Source: Mucidula mucida
Lineage: Eukaryota > Basidiomycota > Agaricomycetes > Agaricales > Physalacriaceae
Assembly: GCA_015501055.1 (NCBI GenBank)
Contig: JADNYV010000055.1
Span: 124,001 to 188,000, forward strand
DNA length: 64,000 nucleotides
Direction of reading: 5' to 3'
The notes under the pieces are model-generated. The model saw nothing but the letters and a program-made list of their open reading frames with translations. It was not told the origin of the DNA and made no database searches. Positions 1 through 11,961 of the stretch are shown in pieces (within the stretch, counting starts at the first letter, position 1; every line of letters begins with the position of its first letter). A program made the position numbers and the translations under genes.

Positions 1-2417
1 ATAACCGAGTGCGTGTTTGTGTTCGTGTTCTTCAAAGTACGCCGATAGTGGTCCGCCGCCTTGGGCTCGCCGCCTATCTCATGTCTGGAAAAGGATCAGC
101 ACCAACACGAATTAAGAGCAAGAAATCAATGGCGCACACAGAGCGGAGATGCTCAGCACGAGCAGCCTTTGAGGTTTCCGCCATATCACAATGGACACAG
201 ACAAACACCTGTCGATGAGCTGACCCTTGCGGAGGCTCTGTGGCTAGCTCATTCTCCAAAAGAATTCTTTCCCGGGCACGGCCCAGGGCAATAAGCTCAG
301 CGTCATCAACGCGCGAGATCTTCCCAATGTGATGATGGTTCTACCACTAAAATGAGATAACGATGTCCATGAAATGGAAATGAAAACCTCACCATCGCCG
401 TACGCCAACGCATCAGCTCAAACAGCTTCATACCATTTACCGATGTCCGCCTGCCATTGCATTCCTCACAGTGGAAAAACACATCAGCGCCATCCATATC
501 CGCCGCGGTCGCCGTATCCGGGTCGAGCCCACACATCCTGACGAACTCTTGGCATCTGGCGTAGACGGCCTTCTCGAGGGTCTTGATGCCCTTCCCGGTC
601 CATAGCGCGACCTTCGTGTCCCCGACGGCTTCAGTAGAATAGAAACACGAGTGCGAAGCAAAGTGTGGGTAATGGAGGATCCTCGGGGCGTACTTGCTGC
701 ACTCGACGCAAGTAAAGGCGTTGACGATCAAGGAGAGATCGGCTTTGCGCCCTTTTTTCCTGCGGAGCATCGCTATGAGATGTTTCTCTTGTTGTTCCCT
801 CCACGCGGCGGATATTGCCAGGACGGTCTCCGAGTCGAGCGCTTCTTTGAGTTTAGACGTCGCGTCTTCGGCGTGTGGTGTGTTCTTGATGATATCTACG
901 AACGGTTGATGGACGCAAAGGGCAGAGGGAGGTGGGTGGTGCGGCGTTTCTGGCAATGTCGCGAAGAAGTCATTGGCGAGCCCCGCCAGGATACGGGTCC
1001 GCTCCGAAATCGCACGCTGAAGCTTTTGTTCCAACAGGTCGGCGCGGATATTTGACATGATCTCGGTAAGAGTGGGTCTGATAGTGTCCCAAACTGACAT
1101 GGGGTAAGCTTATTGTGAATAATGCAATGCGCAGAAAGAGACGCACTTCGATCTGTTAGCTTCCGAGGCTGTTTCACTACAACATGCGCTTCCAGGGCTT
1201 CGCGGGTATACGGAAGTTCTACCTCTTCGTCCCAGCCATCTGCCTTCAGACGCGCTATGATGCTGCCGCATCGTCAGTTTATACGGGACGCCGAATGAGA
1301 TTGTCCGCACCTTTCGAGTCTTGCACGACGAAGAGAATCTAGCTCTGTCGCGCGGGACTCCATTTTCAACATCGCCCAGGTCTCGTATTCTTTGCAGGAC
1401 TGAAACGACACTTAAGTAGACGTTCGAAGCATTCAATGAAGCTCACCTTGGAAAGAGCCTTGTGCTCCTTTTGCTTCCGCGCAAACCATGCATTATACTG
1501 GGGAGATCCATACTGGAACAGTGCACTCTCCTCGACTAGCTTTTCGAATGTGCTTATGTCGTAGCACGAGATATGAGAAGTTTCTGGGCGTGTAGGTCAG
1601 TCAGCATGAAAGATCAAGGAACTAAACTACGTACTGTTTGAATGTCTGAAATTCGGAGTAACCGCCAATACGTCTCGGGATTTCAATGAGGCTGTTAGCC
1701 CATGGCGTACAAGTTGTTGCCTCGTTGCCATGCTTCAAGGAATGAGTAGCGATTCATATGAGAGACTGGCCGCACGTACATCGTCCCCTTCTCTAAACAG
1801 TTCTTGCAGAGCCTCTTTTGTGCTTGCCACTGAATGTACTTGGTCGGTGTCTTCGAACAGTTCTGAGCAGAGATCAAGGACACACGAACGCTTATCGATG
1901 GTTGGATGCACGTACATGACAATGTTTATCGAATAGAAGATTCGCATATAACGGCTCGCTCAAGTCTTCAATCATAGGCGGAAGACCTTCCACCCCCAAG
2001 CGCGCGCGTCTCCAGATAAAGGCGTTCTTCTTGGTCATGAGATATGTGCGCAGCATTTTTGTTGTGCGACTCATGTGCAGGAGGTCAATAGGCTGCAAGT
2101 ACGAGAAAATCTAGAGTCTTTTAAGTAAGAAACAGTGACGTGCAACGGGGAATAATCCAGACCTCGGAAAGAATGTCGAGAGGTGTGTCGGTGACCTGCC
2201 TTAATTTTCCTCGTTTCCCGGGACGTTGGTCGGAGGATACAACGGCGACGCTAGTCTTGGCGCGCTTGCGGGGCTTTTTGTGAGGCGACTCTTCTATTGT
2301 GTCTTCGGCATCCACCTCTGGGGACGCTAACCGGGCGCGCTTCTTCGATGGCTTGGCTTTGGCTTCTGGATTCACGGCGGCAATTCGGTTGGAGCGACGA
2401 GGAGGAACAGACGACAT
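1..2417 (-). CDS. F-box / zinc-binding protein, copy A (3' end outside window)
   Basis: Multi-exon gene read leftward from the ATG at 2417; the C-terminus runs off the window start. In order: a lysine/arginine-rich N-terminus; an F-box core spanning an intron (TPLDILSE, then IFSYLQPIDLLHMSR); the family block with IWRRARLGVEGLP and LLFDKHCH; a CxxC..CxxC knuckle made by splicing (HCHNC, LCKNC); a middle section entered through an intron giving LTDRIWDTIRP; a second Cys-rich part (CVECSKYAPRILHYP, FHCEECNGRR); and a C2H2-like tail (CVHCDMAETSK, AEHLRSV). This is the usual layout of a large agaricomycete F-box family; such proteins are thought to select substrates for SCF ubiquitin ligases. All introns I placed keep frame, so it is the only potentially functional copy of four here. 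Substrate unknown. Confidence 0.8.
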
Positions 2418-2439
2418 TGTGGTGGTGGTGGTGGTGGTA
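2418..2439 (-). repeat. (CCA)n microsatellite just upstream of F-box start
   Basis: A run of six GGT/ACC triplets sits immediately 5' of the start codon of copy A. The same place holds about three triplets in copy C (29011-29022) and about eight in copy D (35504-35530). It lies in the 5' leader, so it does not change the protein. Confidence 0.85.
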
Positions 2440-4130
2440 AAGCAAGCTCATTGTACTCGGGTCTAATATTAAGAGGACATTGGGTCACCTGATCGTAAGC
2501 CTCGCTCAATTAGGCGAACAATGGATGAATTGGATCGACAGGGGCGTGGCTCACGCGCCGAATTTAGTTCTCGACAGTATTTCGTAGGACTGTACTAAGC
2601 GAGACATGGTGAGGACAGGAAGAAAGAGTACTCGAGTAGGAAGCCGGCAGGGTTCGGGCTTGTCTTCCCACGCTGCATGTGACATGTCGTTGATCGAGCG
2701 ACACGGCTTTGGTGTTGGAGGGCCTCATATAATGGCTAATTCACGGAGTATCGCTGAATGGCCGTGACAGTCCTTTTTGATTGTCCAAAGTTGACAGACG
2801 GTGGACCGATTGGCTACTACCTTTTGTAACTCTCAAGGCATAGGCCAGAGAGCCCGAAAATCATATCATACTACAGTTGTGATGCTTCCTGGACGTATAA
2901 ACGAGATCTATATCTAATGTATCTACGTTAGTAGGGTTGTTTAGAAGTCTTGTAGAACTGTTGTTTGTGAATAATCAGTATATCATGACAATGATAAGCA
3001 TCAAACTCGATGCGCAGACATGATAAATCTCCCAGCAGTTGAAAACAAAGCGGGTGGTAAGACCTTCAGAACGCCAGTCCCGACGGCCTCGTAGTCGTTA
3101 TGGCTGGCTAGGTGAAGCTGAACAGGTCCTGCGCACACTCCAATCGGTTTTCATCAGGTTGGTCGACTACAGATTGATATCACTCCAAGGCAAAATTTCA
3201 GTGAACAAAATAAGTATTATGGTTCAAGAGCTTACGAGTTAGTGCATGTAGGCGTCAGCGTGTTAGTATTCATTCTGAACGATAGGTAACGGCCCGGGGA
3301 GTAGGTTGTCACAGTGCTCCTCTTGCAACGAGCGCACGAGTCGCCAAAGGCGAGCTCAAGTTGCAATTGTTAACGCTGGGTGACTATCAATAGGATTTGG
3401 GAATGCGTGGTTGACTCGGTGAGAGATTTTTATTTAGGCAAGATCGGTCGTGTGGTAATGGCGCAGGCGCAGTGTATACTCAGCGCGTAGGGCACGATGT
3501 AGGCCATGAGTAAGTATGAACGGCAGTATTTGTTGACCGAACGCCTGATTTCGTCGCTTTGCGTAGTGGGTATGTACAGTAGTAATGGTAGTCTCCTGCG
3601 ATCTCGCAGCACTCGATCGTGGGCTTGAAGGCCAGCTCACATCGGGCACGATGATTTGGAGAGCGTACGAGAACCATCATGTCATCATGAACGTAGTGGG
3701 TCAAATGTTGTGCCAGCAGGCTCAGGTCTTCACGTTTTGAAGAGCGCTTTGAAAAGGCGTAAGTATCAGAGACGAAATGATCAATGAAATAGAGCACATA
3801 CAGAAGTAGGTCTCCAATACTAGAGGCCGCGACTCCATTGAAGAAATGTAGCACATTCGGGGGGATCTGGAGCGCGCAGACCTTTTGCGGCGGCTGGTAA
3901 AGTACAGGTAGTACAAATGGGATGAAAGCAACGCATAATAAATAATATCAACTTGAAAGAATAGACAACGGGGGGCGGGGGGGAGTGGGAACGGCAGTAA
4001 TCTTCGCCGAGGAAATGCGATGGAAGAACATCTAGCGAGAACTTTGGGGGGAAGAGAGTTGTGAGTATATAAAATGCTATATGATGGATGAAATCTGATG
4101 AATGAGATGCAACGAAACACATGCAAGAAA
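2440..4130. other. Intergenic, no supported gene
   Basis: About 1.7 kb with only short overlapping open frames on both strands and no recognisable motif. The first part (to about 2620) is the 5' flank of F-box copy A and matches the flanks of copies C and D. Confidence 0.6.
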
Positions 4131-5779
4131 TCATGATGTTTCGATGTGTGGGAGGTCGTGCCCAACGGCCAACCAGAGCCGAGCGCAGGAAACACCATTC
4201 AGTACCCCCGCATGTGCGAATGACAATGGCGGTTGCAAGTACGACGAGAAAAAATTCTCATCGTCCTGTAGCGGCAAGAAATAGTACATAGGCGAATCCT
4301 CGGAGTGGGGGAGCATCGGCGGATGGGGGAACTGCGGCGAGTTATCATTGTTCAAGAGCAGCGGTGGGTGCCAGAACGCGTTCACGTTGCCCCGAAAGGG
4401 CGGGACCAGAGTTGTTGAAACCAGAAGACGCGTGATTGCTGAATGGGAAATCCATAGATGACCGCTGGGAAGCCGAAGACGTCGTCGAGTAACCGTCAAA
4501 GGAGCTAGCGGAGGAAGGCGGTTCTGATGCAGAGTCGATGCTCATTCGCCTTCGCTTGTTCTTTCGGCTCTGGCTTGATTCAAAGTCCACCGATGCGAAC
4601 GGCAAAGGATCAGCCTGTGCGACAAGCTGATTGATTTAGTCCGGGTGGTAAGGTCCAGGGAACTGGAAGTTGAACAACGAGTTGTATGCCGGCGCGTCGG
4701 AACCCAGGGCACCCATGAGCTCGGACTGAGATGATTGGTGGTAGTCAGAAACCTCCTCGAATTTGTAGGTCATCTGAGTCGTGCGAGCGTAGGAGAGCCC
4801 TCACGAGCAGGCGAGGGGCGACGATTAGCACCAGGGCTCACGGACGGAGTGTCACCGTTGCTGCCATTTCCGTTGGCAGCGCGGCGGTGAGAGCGCTTGC
4901 GGATGACATCTGACTTCATGGAGATTGGTCGCGCGGACCCATGTAGCTTGTAGTACAATCCGCACCTGCGAAATGACCTTAATCTCAAACTTGGTTACAG
5001 AAGACGTAAAGACTTACGCGGTTTTACCCTCGTCGTCCTTCCTCCAGAGTGGCGTCGTCGTGGTGTGACAATTGTAGCACTGAGCTATGGTCCCACATTC
5101 ATAGGAAGCCATATCGTACGAGGAAGAGCGCGGACTTACTACCCATTACGTCGATGCTTTCCTGTCTGGGCGCAGACTGAGTGCGTCCCTCTCCATGTGT
5201 ATTCCGCATAGTCTTCGGCCGACGACAAGCCATCCGACGACAGGAAGGCACTATTTGTTGTCTGGATCATCCAGGTCCCTGTCCCCGACAATCTTCGCTT
5301 GAGCAGCCTTGACCGGTGCAACAGCAGCGCTGAGAAGTTGATGTGAGGATTAATTTTATGAAAGGCTGTGGGAAGACTTACGACGGCTGGGTAGTGGTTC
5401 AGCGCTCTTGACCGAAAAAATGCCCCGTGCCGGTGTTATTGGGGCGTCTTCCTCACCGCCTGAGCGGGCTGAAAACGATAGTTTCACCATCGTCGACAGC
5501 TTTGGGGAGCCATGATGATTACTAATGGAAGTCGGCATACGCCAATCCCCAAAGTAACAGCACGTCATCTCTCGAATCGATGCTGCTAACACCGGAGGAT
5601 GCCCAAGCTCGTGGACGCTCTCTTTCAAGCGACCAGGGACTGTGAAGGAGGCCATTAAATAAGTATGATATCAGCCTGAACCCAAGGTGCTTGGGTCGTG
5701 AGAGATGAAAGAAGCATGTCAGAGGGGTGAAGTGAGGCTTACCTGTCACAATAGGGTGGGTCTTATAGTGGTCATCCAT
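4131..5779 (-). pseudogene. GATA-type zinc-finger transcription factor, decayed
   Basis: Starts at the ATG at 5779. The finger is built from two exons: 5084-5018 gives QCYNCHTTTTPLWRKDDEGK and 4965 onward gives CGLYYKLHGSARPISMKSDV. This is a GATA finger, but the usual TVCNACGLYY is replaced by TACGLYY: three residues, including the third zinc-binding Cys, are missing. Downstream the family's serine-rich C-terminus is readable (GALGSDAPAYN, then RRRMSIDSASEPPSS, then NAFWHPPLLL) but in different frames, with an in-frame TAA after FPGPYHPD. Upstream exons are also in conflicting frames. GATA factors bind (A/T)GATA(A/G) sites in promoters; this copy should not bind DNA normally. Family is clear, loss of function is well supported, and the exact original role is unknown. 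Confidence 0.8.
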
Positions 5780-5925
5780 TCTGTGGCTTCATAAAAGTGG
5801 TGTTTCCATTCCTGTATCAGCGTATACTGACAGAAAGAACGAAGATCATGATGTAGAAGTGGACGCGTTTCATTAGAAATTTGGAGAGTATGGAGAGATA
5901 CGGAGGGCGGCCCGAGAGAGGTTCT
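5770..5925 (-). promoter_or_regulatory. GATA gene 5' flank, duplicated at 31607-31751
   Basis: About 150 bp directly upstream of the GATA start codon reappear (opposite orientation in the window) at 31607-31751. Shared blocks include CGTCCACTTCT and CTGATACAGGAATGGAAACA (20 bases), and the copy ends at an ATG in both places. It probably contains the promoter and leader. Confidence 0.7.
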
Positions 5926-7320
5926 TTCAGATATCTATGTGGAACGGATGAGATGTTTTGAGACTCAGTAGGTTTTCAAAGGATCTGTTTAGAACCCAAT
6001 TGAACGGTGTGTAGGAGCAGGAAGCAAGGAAATGACGCGATCGAGATCCCAAAGAGGCAGTAGCTCTTTTCTCTTTCTCACCACCATCATCATCCTCTTG
6101 CAATCGAGACCATGACATTTGACAATAGACGCCTTACCCGAGTATCATCTCGCCAGATTGCTTGCCGTCCCGATAGTGTTTGTAGCGCCTGCACCAGACC
6201 TGTTCTCGCGCTTTTCAATAGACAGTTGGCACTAGATTTCTACCCTGCAATGAGCGTGGTGCATCCAACGGGAAAGGGCGCACTTGCAGACCATGAATGA
6301 GCTAGCCCAGTCCAGATTATCGCTGCGTTGTACCACGAACGCGTTGGACATTGCCAGCAAAGACGGCTATGACACGCTCTTCAAGGCAGCTTTCTCGCAT
6401 CCTCATTCAGGGAGTGGACAGGTCTTTGGTACATTTATTTACATTCCACGGGTAGGCTCCGCTTATACCCCTACAAGAGTCACCGCATACGCTATCTGCA
6501 TCGAAGAGCCCGGAAGGAGCGAGACAACGCGTCCGCGGACATCCTGGTCGTGCATTTGATTGGCGTAGGGGTGGCAAGAGCGTACGTCAACTTTGTCCTA
6601 ATCATTGGACAGAATATCGCCTATGTCATCGTCTCATCAAGCCCAATAATTTTGCGACGTATAGCCTTCTGCTCCACATCGCCACCTCAACAAACGGAGT
6701 ACAGCCGTCCGCTTTCGTCTACAGGAATCAACCGATATATTGTCCGGGAAAATACTTGACCGATTATCACCCGCTGATCAGCCTTGAGTCTTTGGCTCTT
6801 AGCCGTCCTCCAACGGATTACGACCGGAATGTAACATCGTTTAGCGGAACATAGCTCCTTGCCAAGTCACAAAGCACTGCTTGCTGTCTACTTCTCTCCT
6901 CGCCTTTGCCCGCGTGGAGGATTTTCCTGCAACTATCAGTCTTTCGGTACACTCCAATCCTTCTGTTCATTTAAATCACACTCATGGCATTTGCGATAGA
7001 TGTAGAGCAAATTATCCATGTACACAAATGGCGTTGTCAAGCCCAAGTCAAGTCTCAGGCATTCCCTTAACGCACTTTGTGGCGACAATTCTCAGAGTAT
7101 GGACCGGCCTCGGCAAGATTGAATAGTACCGCATACGCCTACACGACTGTCGCCTTGCGATTTAATGAAGACGGCTTCTCGTTTCCCTCCCTCATTTCTA
7201 ACGCGACCAATTTCCTTGCCCATCGTTACGTAATGCGTGGGGATCCAAACCAGACATAGGAGCTAGCCTCTCCTTTCTCTTCGACGATAGACGCTCACTA
7301 CGCGCCCAATCTTTGCCCTC
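5926..7320. other. Intergenic, no supported gene
   Basis: Several short plus-strand open frames (for example 6284-6559 and 6881-7126) show no family resemblance and no convincing splice structure. Treated as the upstream region of the gene starting at 7321. Confidence 0.55.
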
Positions 7321-8853
7321 ATGTTTCGCCGCCTTTTCAGCGCGATAGAAGTCCCACAGGCTGACAGGCGTCTCTCCAGTAAGCTCTTGTTTCTTGACCT
7401 AGTCCCCTAACTTCACGCGTCTTCAGAGCTATCCGACCCACCGGATGAAAGCAAACGAGCCCAGGCAGCTGCTATAGATCGCATCACCCCCCAGAACGAG
7501 CAGTTTCTTCGAACGTACCACCCCGCCTTCGAAATGGCGCCGGATGTCTTTGTGCGGAAGATCACACTAGAGGATATTGTCTGGGCAGTACATCCCAGCC
7601 ATATCCGTGACTGCTCGTATTATCGGCAGCGGAATGATGTCGCTGGACGCGTTGTGCACGCAGCAGGCGCGAGTTCGACGGTGCGGATGGCGCTGGCGGG
7701 TTTTCAATCCAAACTAAAAGCGGAGGGGACCATCAATACACGCAAGATCCTTTCCGAAGCAGAGATTATGGTGATCAGAGAACAGTTCCCGGAGGCGATT
7801 GGTTTGCGCGTGTATGTCTCGGGATATTTAACTGTCTTGTTCAAGAGCGTGGCGGATTTGAAGCATGTGGCGTATCGGGCATGGCCCTCAGAGTTGGGAA
7901 ACTTGAAGGTGCAACTGGAGGTCTGGAATGACCGTTCCTGCGCGGATGGAGGGAACGCGATGCAACTCGGTATACGGCTGAAGGGGACATTCGACATTGA
8001 TGGGGAGTCGCGGGAGATGGAGGTTATCACGGCTGCAACCAATGATTTCGTGACTACGCCGGAGTATTCAAACAAAGTCGCGACTTATGTGAGCCCAAGA
8101 ACGATGCATGGGCTGCTCAGTCCGTTTAGGACTCTGGCGGGGAGCGTCAAAGGGGTAGCTCAGTGGAGCGCGAAGATGGCGGTTGGGTACGCGGCAGTAG
8201 GCAAGGAGGTTATGTCGTCAGATGGATCGGCCAAGGTTTGCTTTCAGCGTTCATGAATACCCGCCGCTGTTTACTCTTATCCTTTACAGGTCGGAGTCAT
8301 CGTCAAATCATACGATGAGATATCGATGCTTCTTCCGTTTCCGTATGGATATCAACACAACATATCGCTCGTCGCTGGGGACGGTCTAGCGCACGCTAAC
8401 CTCCCAAATGGATCGCCATGTCTTTCTGGGTTCGCGTCCTTCGAAGACGCGCTCGCTGACGGAGCGGTTGTTGTTACGATACAACACAATCCTGGCGCAG
8501 ATACCATCGTGCGCAAGTCGCTCGTCGAAGGACAGCAGTACACGTGGGACAGCGCAGTGATGGCACGGAGCTTGCTGTGGCGCACGATGGATGACGCGGT
8601 CTTTGACATGCGCGGGTCGGCGACGATGCTTTGTCTAAATGACGGTCGGGATGGGGATGCTGTCAAGCTTGTGGCGTTTCAAAATTTCCAGGCTACGCTG
8701 CCGACGAGCGCGGTGAGGGAGCGGACGGGGACGGTGTTTTTTGAGAAGTTGGCGGAGTGTGAGGGAGTCGAAGGAGATGTAGGTGGTATTTGGTATCGGG
8801 GAGGATTTGAGATTCCGGCGGAGGTTATGAAGGCTGATATCGTGCGGAGTTGA
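7321..8853 (+). CDS. Hypothetical protein, 476 aa, three exons
   Basis: Exons 7321-7378, 7427-8235 and 8290-8853; introns of 48 and 54 nt have GT..AG ends and keep one open frame, which decides the start MFRRLFSAIEVPQAD rather than the later ATG at 7534. The protein is soluble-looking, with no signal peptide or membrane span. Recognisable stretches: RKITLEDIVWAVHPSHI, SYYRQRNDVAGRVVHAAG, AEIMVIREQFPEAIGLRVYV, and a C-terminal part with GFASFEDALADGAVVV. I do not recognise a named domain; the residue pattern looks like a real, conserved protein rather than a random frame. Codon use is GC-rich at third positions, unlike the transposon remnants nearby. Function not assigned. Confidence 0.75.
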
Positions 8854-11389
8854 TCTATGTATGCTTCAATATTTATGAACTAAAAGGTGTATCGCTATCG
8901 AGATTATTTGTGGAGGTGCTTGATAGGTCTAAAGTTGGAAAGTGTCTTGGAACTGTTTGCCGCCGCTTTGTGCTTTGTATCGGTGCGTATTGGAGCCACT
9001 AAATGTCAAAGTAAAAAAAACGCACGGTTTTCATACTACTCGGATCTAGTATTAAAACAGGAACCTACGAGACAATGTAAGCGCGTGGGGTACCAGGTTC
9101 ATTGAACCGTTTCGCGAAATCACCATCCCATTCGTTATTTTCTGTGATCACCTTAATTCGGGCTACAAACAATCTGTGCTCGAAAAGTGTTTACCTAGCG
9201 GAGATGGTATGTGAATATGCTATTGTTGCCGCTTAATCCCACCCCGGCCTGGAATTCACGACCCTCCATCGTACTAGCATCATCATATCCTTGCGCTCAA
9301 ACACCCACATAATCGCTCGCTGTTCAGAGCATAGGCACTGAGACGCCGACCGTTCATATGGCCGTGAGCTACGCTTGGGACTTTTAGACGCCACGTCTAA
9401 ATCGAGGCCAGGCGGCGGACGGGATGGGAGGGATGATGACGCTGGGGCTGGTGACTTTACTCATACGTGGCCTGAAACATCAGGAAATGCCCCATTGGCG
9501 AATGCACTCAGATTATCCGGCATAACCAAAAGCAACCTATGACAGTCTGCTTTAGCTGGAGGGTTGCCGGATTTGAGCTTATAATGGGTTATTGCGCTAA
9601 ATTGTCGAAGCTGAATCTTTGGCAAGCTTTCCTGTGCGCATTGTTAGCCCAGCAAAGCAGGAAACAGTCCGATATTTACCGGAGACTACAATGAACGCAC
9701 GGCTGATGTGAACTCATCCGAGCTGAGCCAGGCTTCTATTGATGTTTTCCCCCAGATAAGCCAAAATCCGGCGACCCTCTAGCGAATTCTGGGTGCTGTG
9801 AATTATCTGAGGTATTCCCAAGTTGCTGGCCGGTTGATTCGCCAACTGGGCTTTTCCTGATGAATCTGGGAAGAGGAGAATAACGTCGAGGGCAAGCCTC
9901 GTAGCTGCCCTAGGAGTGATGCTATCCTTTCGTTGAGAGTGTCCACTGGAAAGGAGGAAATGCTGATCAAGGCAGTGGGGAATACAAAGGACGATGAAGT
10001 ATGAACAGCGATCATTGCGCGATGGTAACGGAGTCAGATCTAAACAAGCCAAGGCGCGAGAACTCATCTTCTTCACATGAAAGGTAAGTAGAAGCATACG
10101 TCGATCGGAATCATTTTCCCACGCATGTCTTGAGTATGAGTATGAGTATGAGTTGGGGCTGACCTCCACCGTCGCTTAATGGCGACGGTATTGGCTCCGC
10201 GCTAGTATGTTCCGGCTACATGCCCGCGGTCGTTAAGCAGTGTCGCATGTGAGTGGGCACTCAAGTTGCCGTCGTTTGCATACACCACTTAACGAGTGAC
10301 GAGCGACTACCAGACCCCATGGCAGTTGCTCCAATTAAGCCGGGTTCGAGATGAACATTTATTGAATTCTTGGTATATCTACCACAGGATTGCGCGCCTT
10401 AGCTGGCGCAGCCTATAACACATCTGTCTTCGCCGCCTTGCAACGGAAGCCGCGGACCAGACCTTCATTGTGCAGCTTAGACCCGAATCGTCCAGGTAAA
10501 CGCCCGTGACAGCCCGAGAGTCTGCAGACAGCCTCCTAACAAGCTGGCATCCACGCTCCAGCAGCACGCGACTCCCAGACCGCCGCTGTCCTGGTGAGGT
10601 GTGCTATCCTGCTTGAGGTGTAGTTTGACACTTCTCCAATGCAACAGACAGACACCAGCCAAGGCGACACCCACACAGTCTTCCTGACGAGCAGCGGCGC
10701 TCTCGTTGAGGTGTACTGGTGCGACTGTCCCTCCTCCTTCATTGCAGACACAGCAAGTCAAGGTGACGCCCATGCAGTCGTCCTGACGAGCAGCGGCGCC
10801 GCTCTCATCGAGGTGCACTGATGATGATGGCGATGAGCTGTACAACGATGGTCTTGAGACATTCGCTCAAAAGGCTCGAAGAACGGAGGATCCCTGGCCT
10901 ACAAAGGCAACCGTCCCATGCCCCGTTAGTAGATACCGACTCAGACAGTGATTCCGACTATGTCCCGTAGTGGTCTTATTGCCCTGAATATACTTCATGA
11001 ACTCACCTGGCCCCCTTTCTTCTTTGGTGTCTTTCTTCCTGTCTCTCTCCCCGTAGCGAGGGCGACCGACTATAGGTCGGTAATCGAGATATATATCTCT
11101 GATCTGGTGATCAGAGGTCCGCCGGGACCTTCTTAAATGCGGAGATATCCTTGCAGACGCTCAGTCACTAGGTGGAAATCGGGTCTCGCCCGCCATAACA
11201 TTTCCACACACGGCCGTTCCTCAGTGGGACCCTGTGCCGTTCCTACCCTACCTACCTACCTACCTGAAGTGTCAGAAGCTCTCCAGTCTATCTCGTCCTC
11301 GCAGCTTGACAGTCCCATCGTGCGTCTCAGCTAGTCTCCTGTAGTCAGCCTACGTATAAGCCGCAACAAGTTTAGTACGTCTCAACGTA
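8854..11389. other. Intergenic, with a local tandem duplication
   Basis: No gene supported. It contains a short GAGTAT run (10135-10152), an imperfect duplication at 10655-10821, a (CCTA)n run near 11246-11264, and otherwise unremarkable sequence. Confidence 0.55.
10655..10821. repeat. Imperfect tandem duplication, unit about 95-100 bp
   Basis: Two diverged copies share the order AGCCAAGGCGACACC / AGTCAAGGTGACGCC, then TCCTGACGAGCAGCGGCGC, then a GAGGTG(T/C)ACTG end. No coding role seen. Confidence 0.6.
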
Positions 11390-11961
11390 TTTTTGGGAAA
11401 TACCATCGCTTCATCCCGTTTCAACGGACACTGTCCCATGAGGAACGGGGCCGAAGTAGAGGGTTCTGGGTTTGAATGTGAATGGATGGTCATCTTCGGG
11501 AGTGGCGAGTGGTTTGTCCGGACAGCTTTCTTCAGACGATCAGCAAAGGTTGTTCGAATGAGATCAAGAACACGGCTTACGACGAGAGAAGTGTCGCCTC
11601 CAAATTCAAGCTGGCTCGAGCCTGTGCACAGCGCTGTGACACTGTCTTTTTCAGCCTGAACTCAAGGTGATCGAAGGGTGGATAACTTGCAGGAGGCATA
11701 TCGTCGGAAGAGTGAACGGAGACTTAGTACTCACCCTTCAAATCGGGGACTCTTGTATCGTGTATGTCCATTATGTGGCTCAAGATCGGAATGGTGAAAG
11801 TGTCGATGTCTCCGGCGGACAATGGAGACAGAGTGAGGGGACGTTAGAGATTGGAACAACCATCGAAAGAATGCAGAACGGAAGGAATGTGATCAGAATC
11901 AATGGGAATTCATCGCAGAGGCCATCTGTCAAGTTATTTACATATATGTTACAGCCCGGAA
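11390..11961 (-). repeat. 3' flank of F-box copy B, duplicated at 38040-38610
   Basis: This stretch matches the reverse complement of 38040-38610 through shared blocks such as CGGACACTGTCCCATGAG, GGCTCGAG(C/T)CTGTGCACAG, CAGCCTGAACTCAAGGTGAT and ATCGGGGACTCTT. In both places it lies directly 3' of an F-box copy, so the duplicated unit is gene plus roughly 600 bp of downstream sequence. Confidence 0.8.

Noticed and set aside
3722..4198. 158-codon minus-strand open frame
   Set aside because: Low-complexity text without family resemblance; lies in the 3' region of the GATA pseudogene and has no splice or start support.
11240..11266. CCTA repeats resembling telomere sequence
   Set aside because: Only about five short units and not the fungal TTAGGG/CCCTAA unit; ordinary microsatellite.
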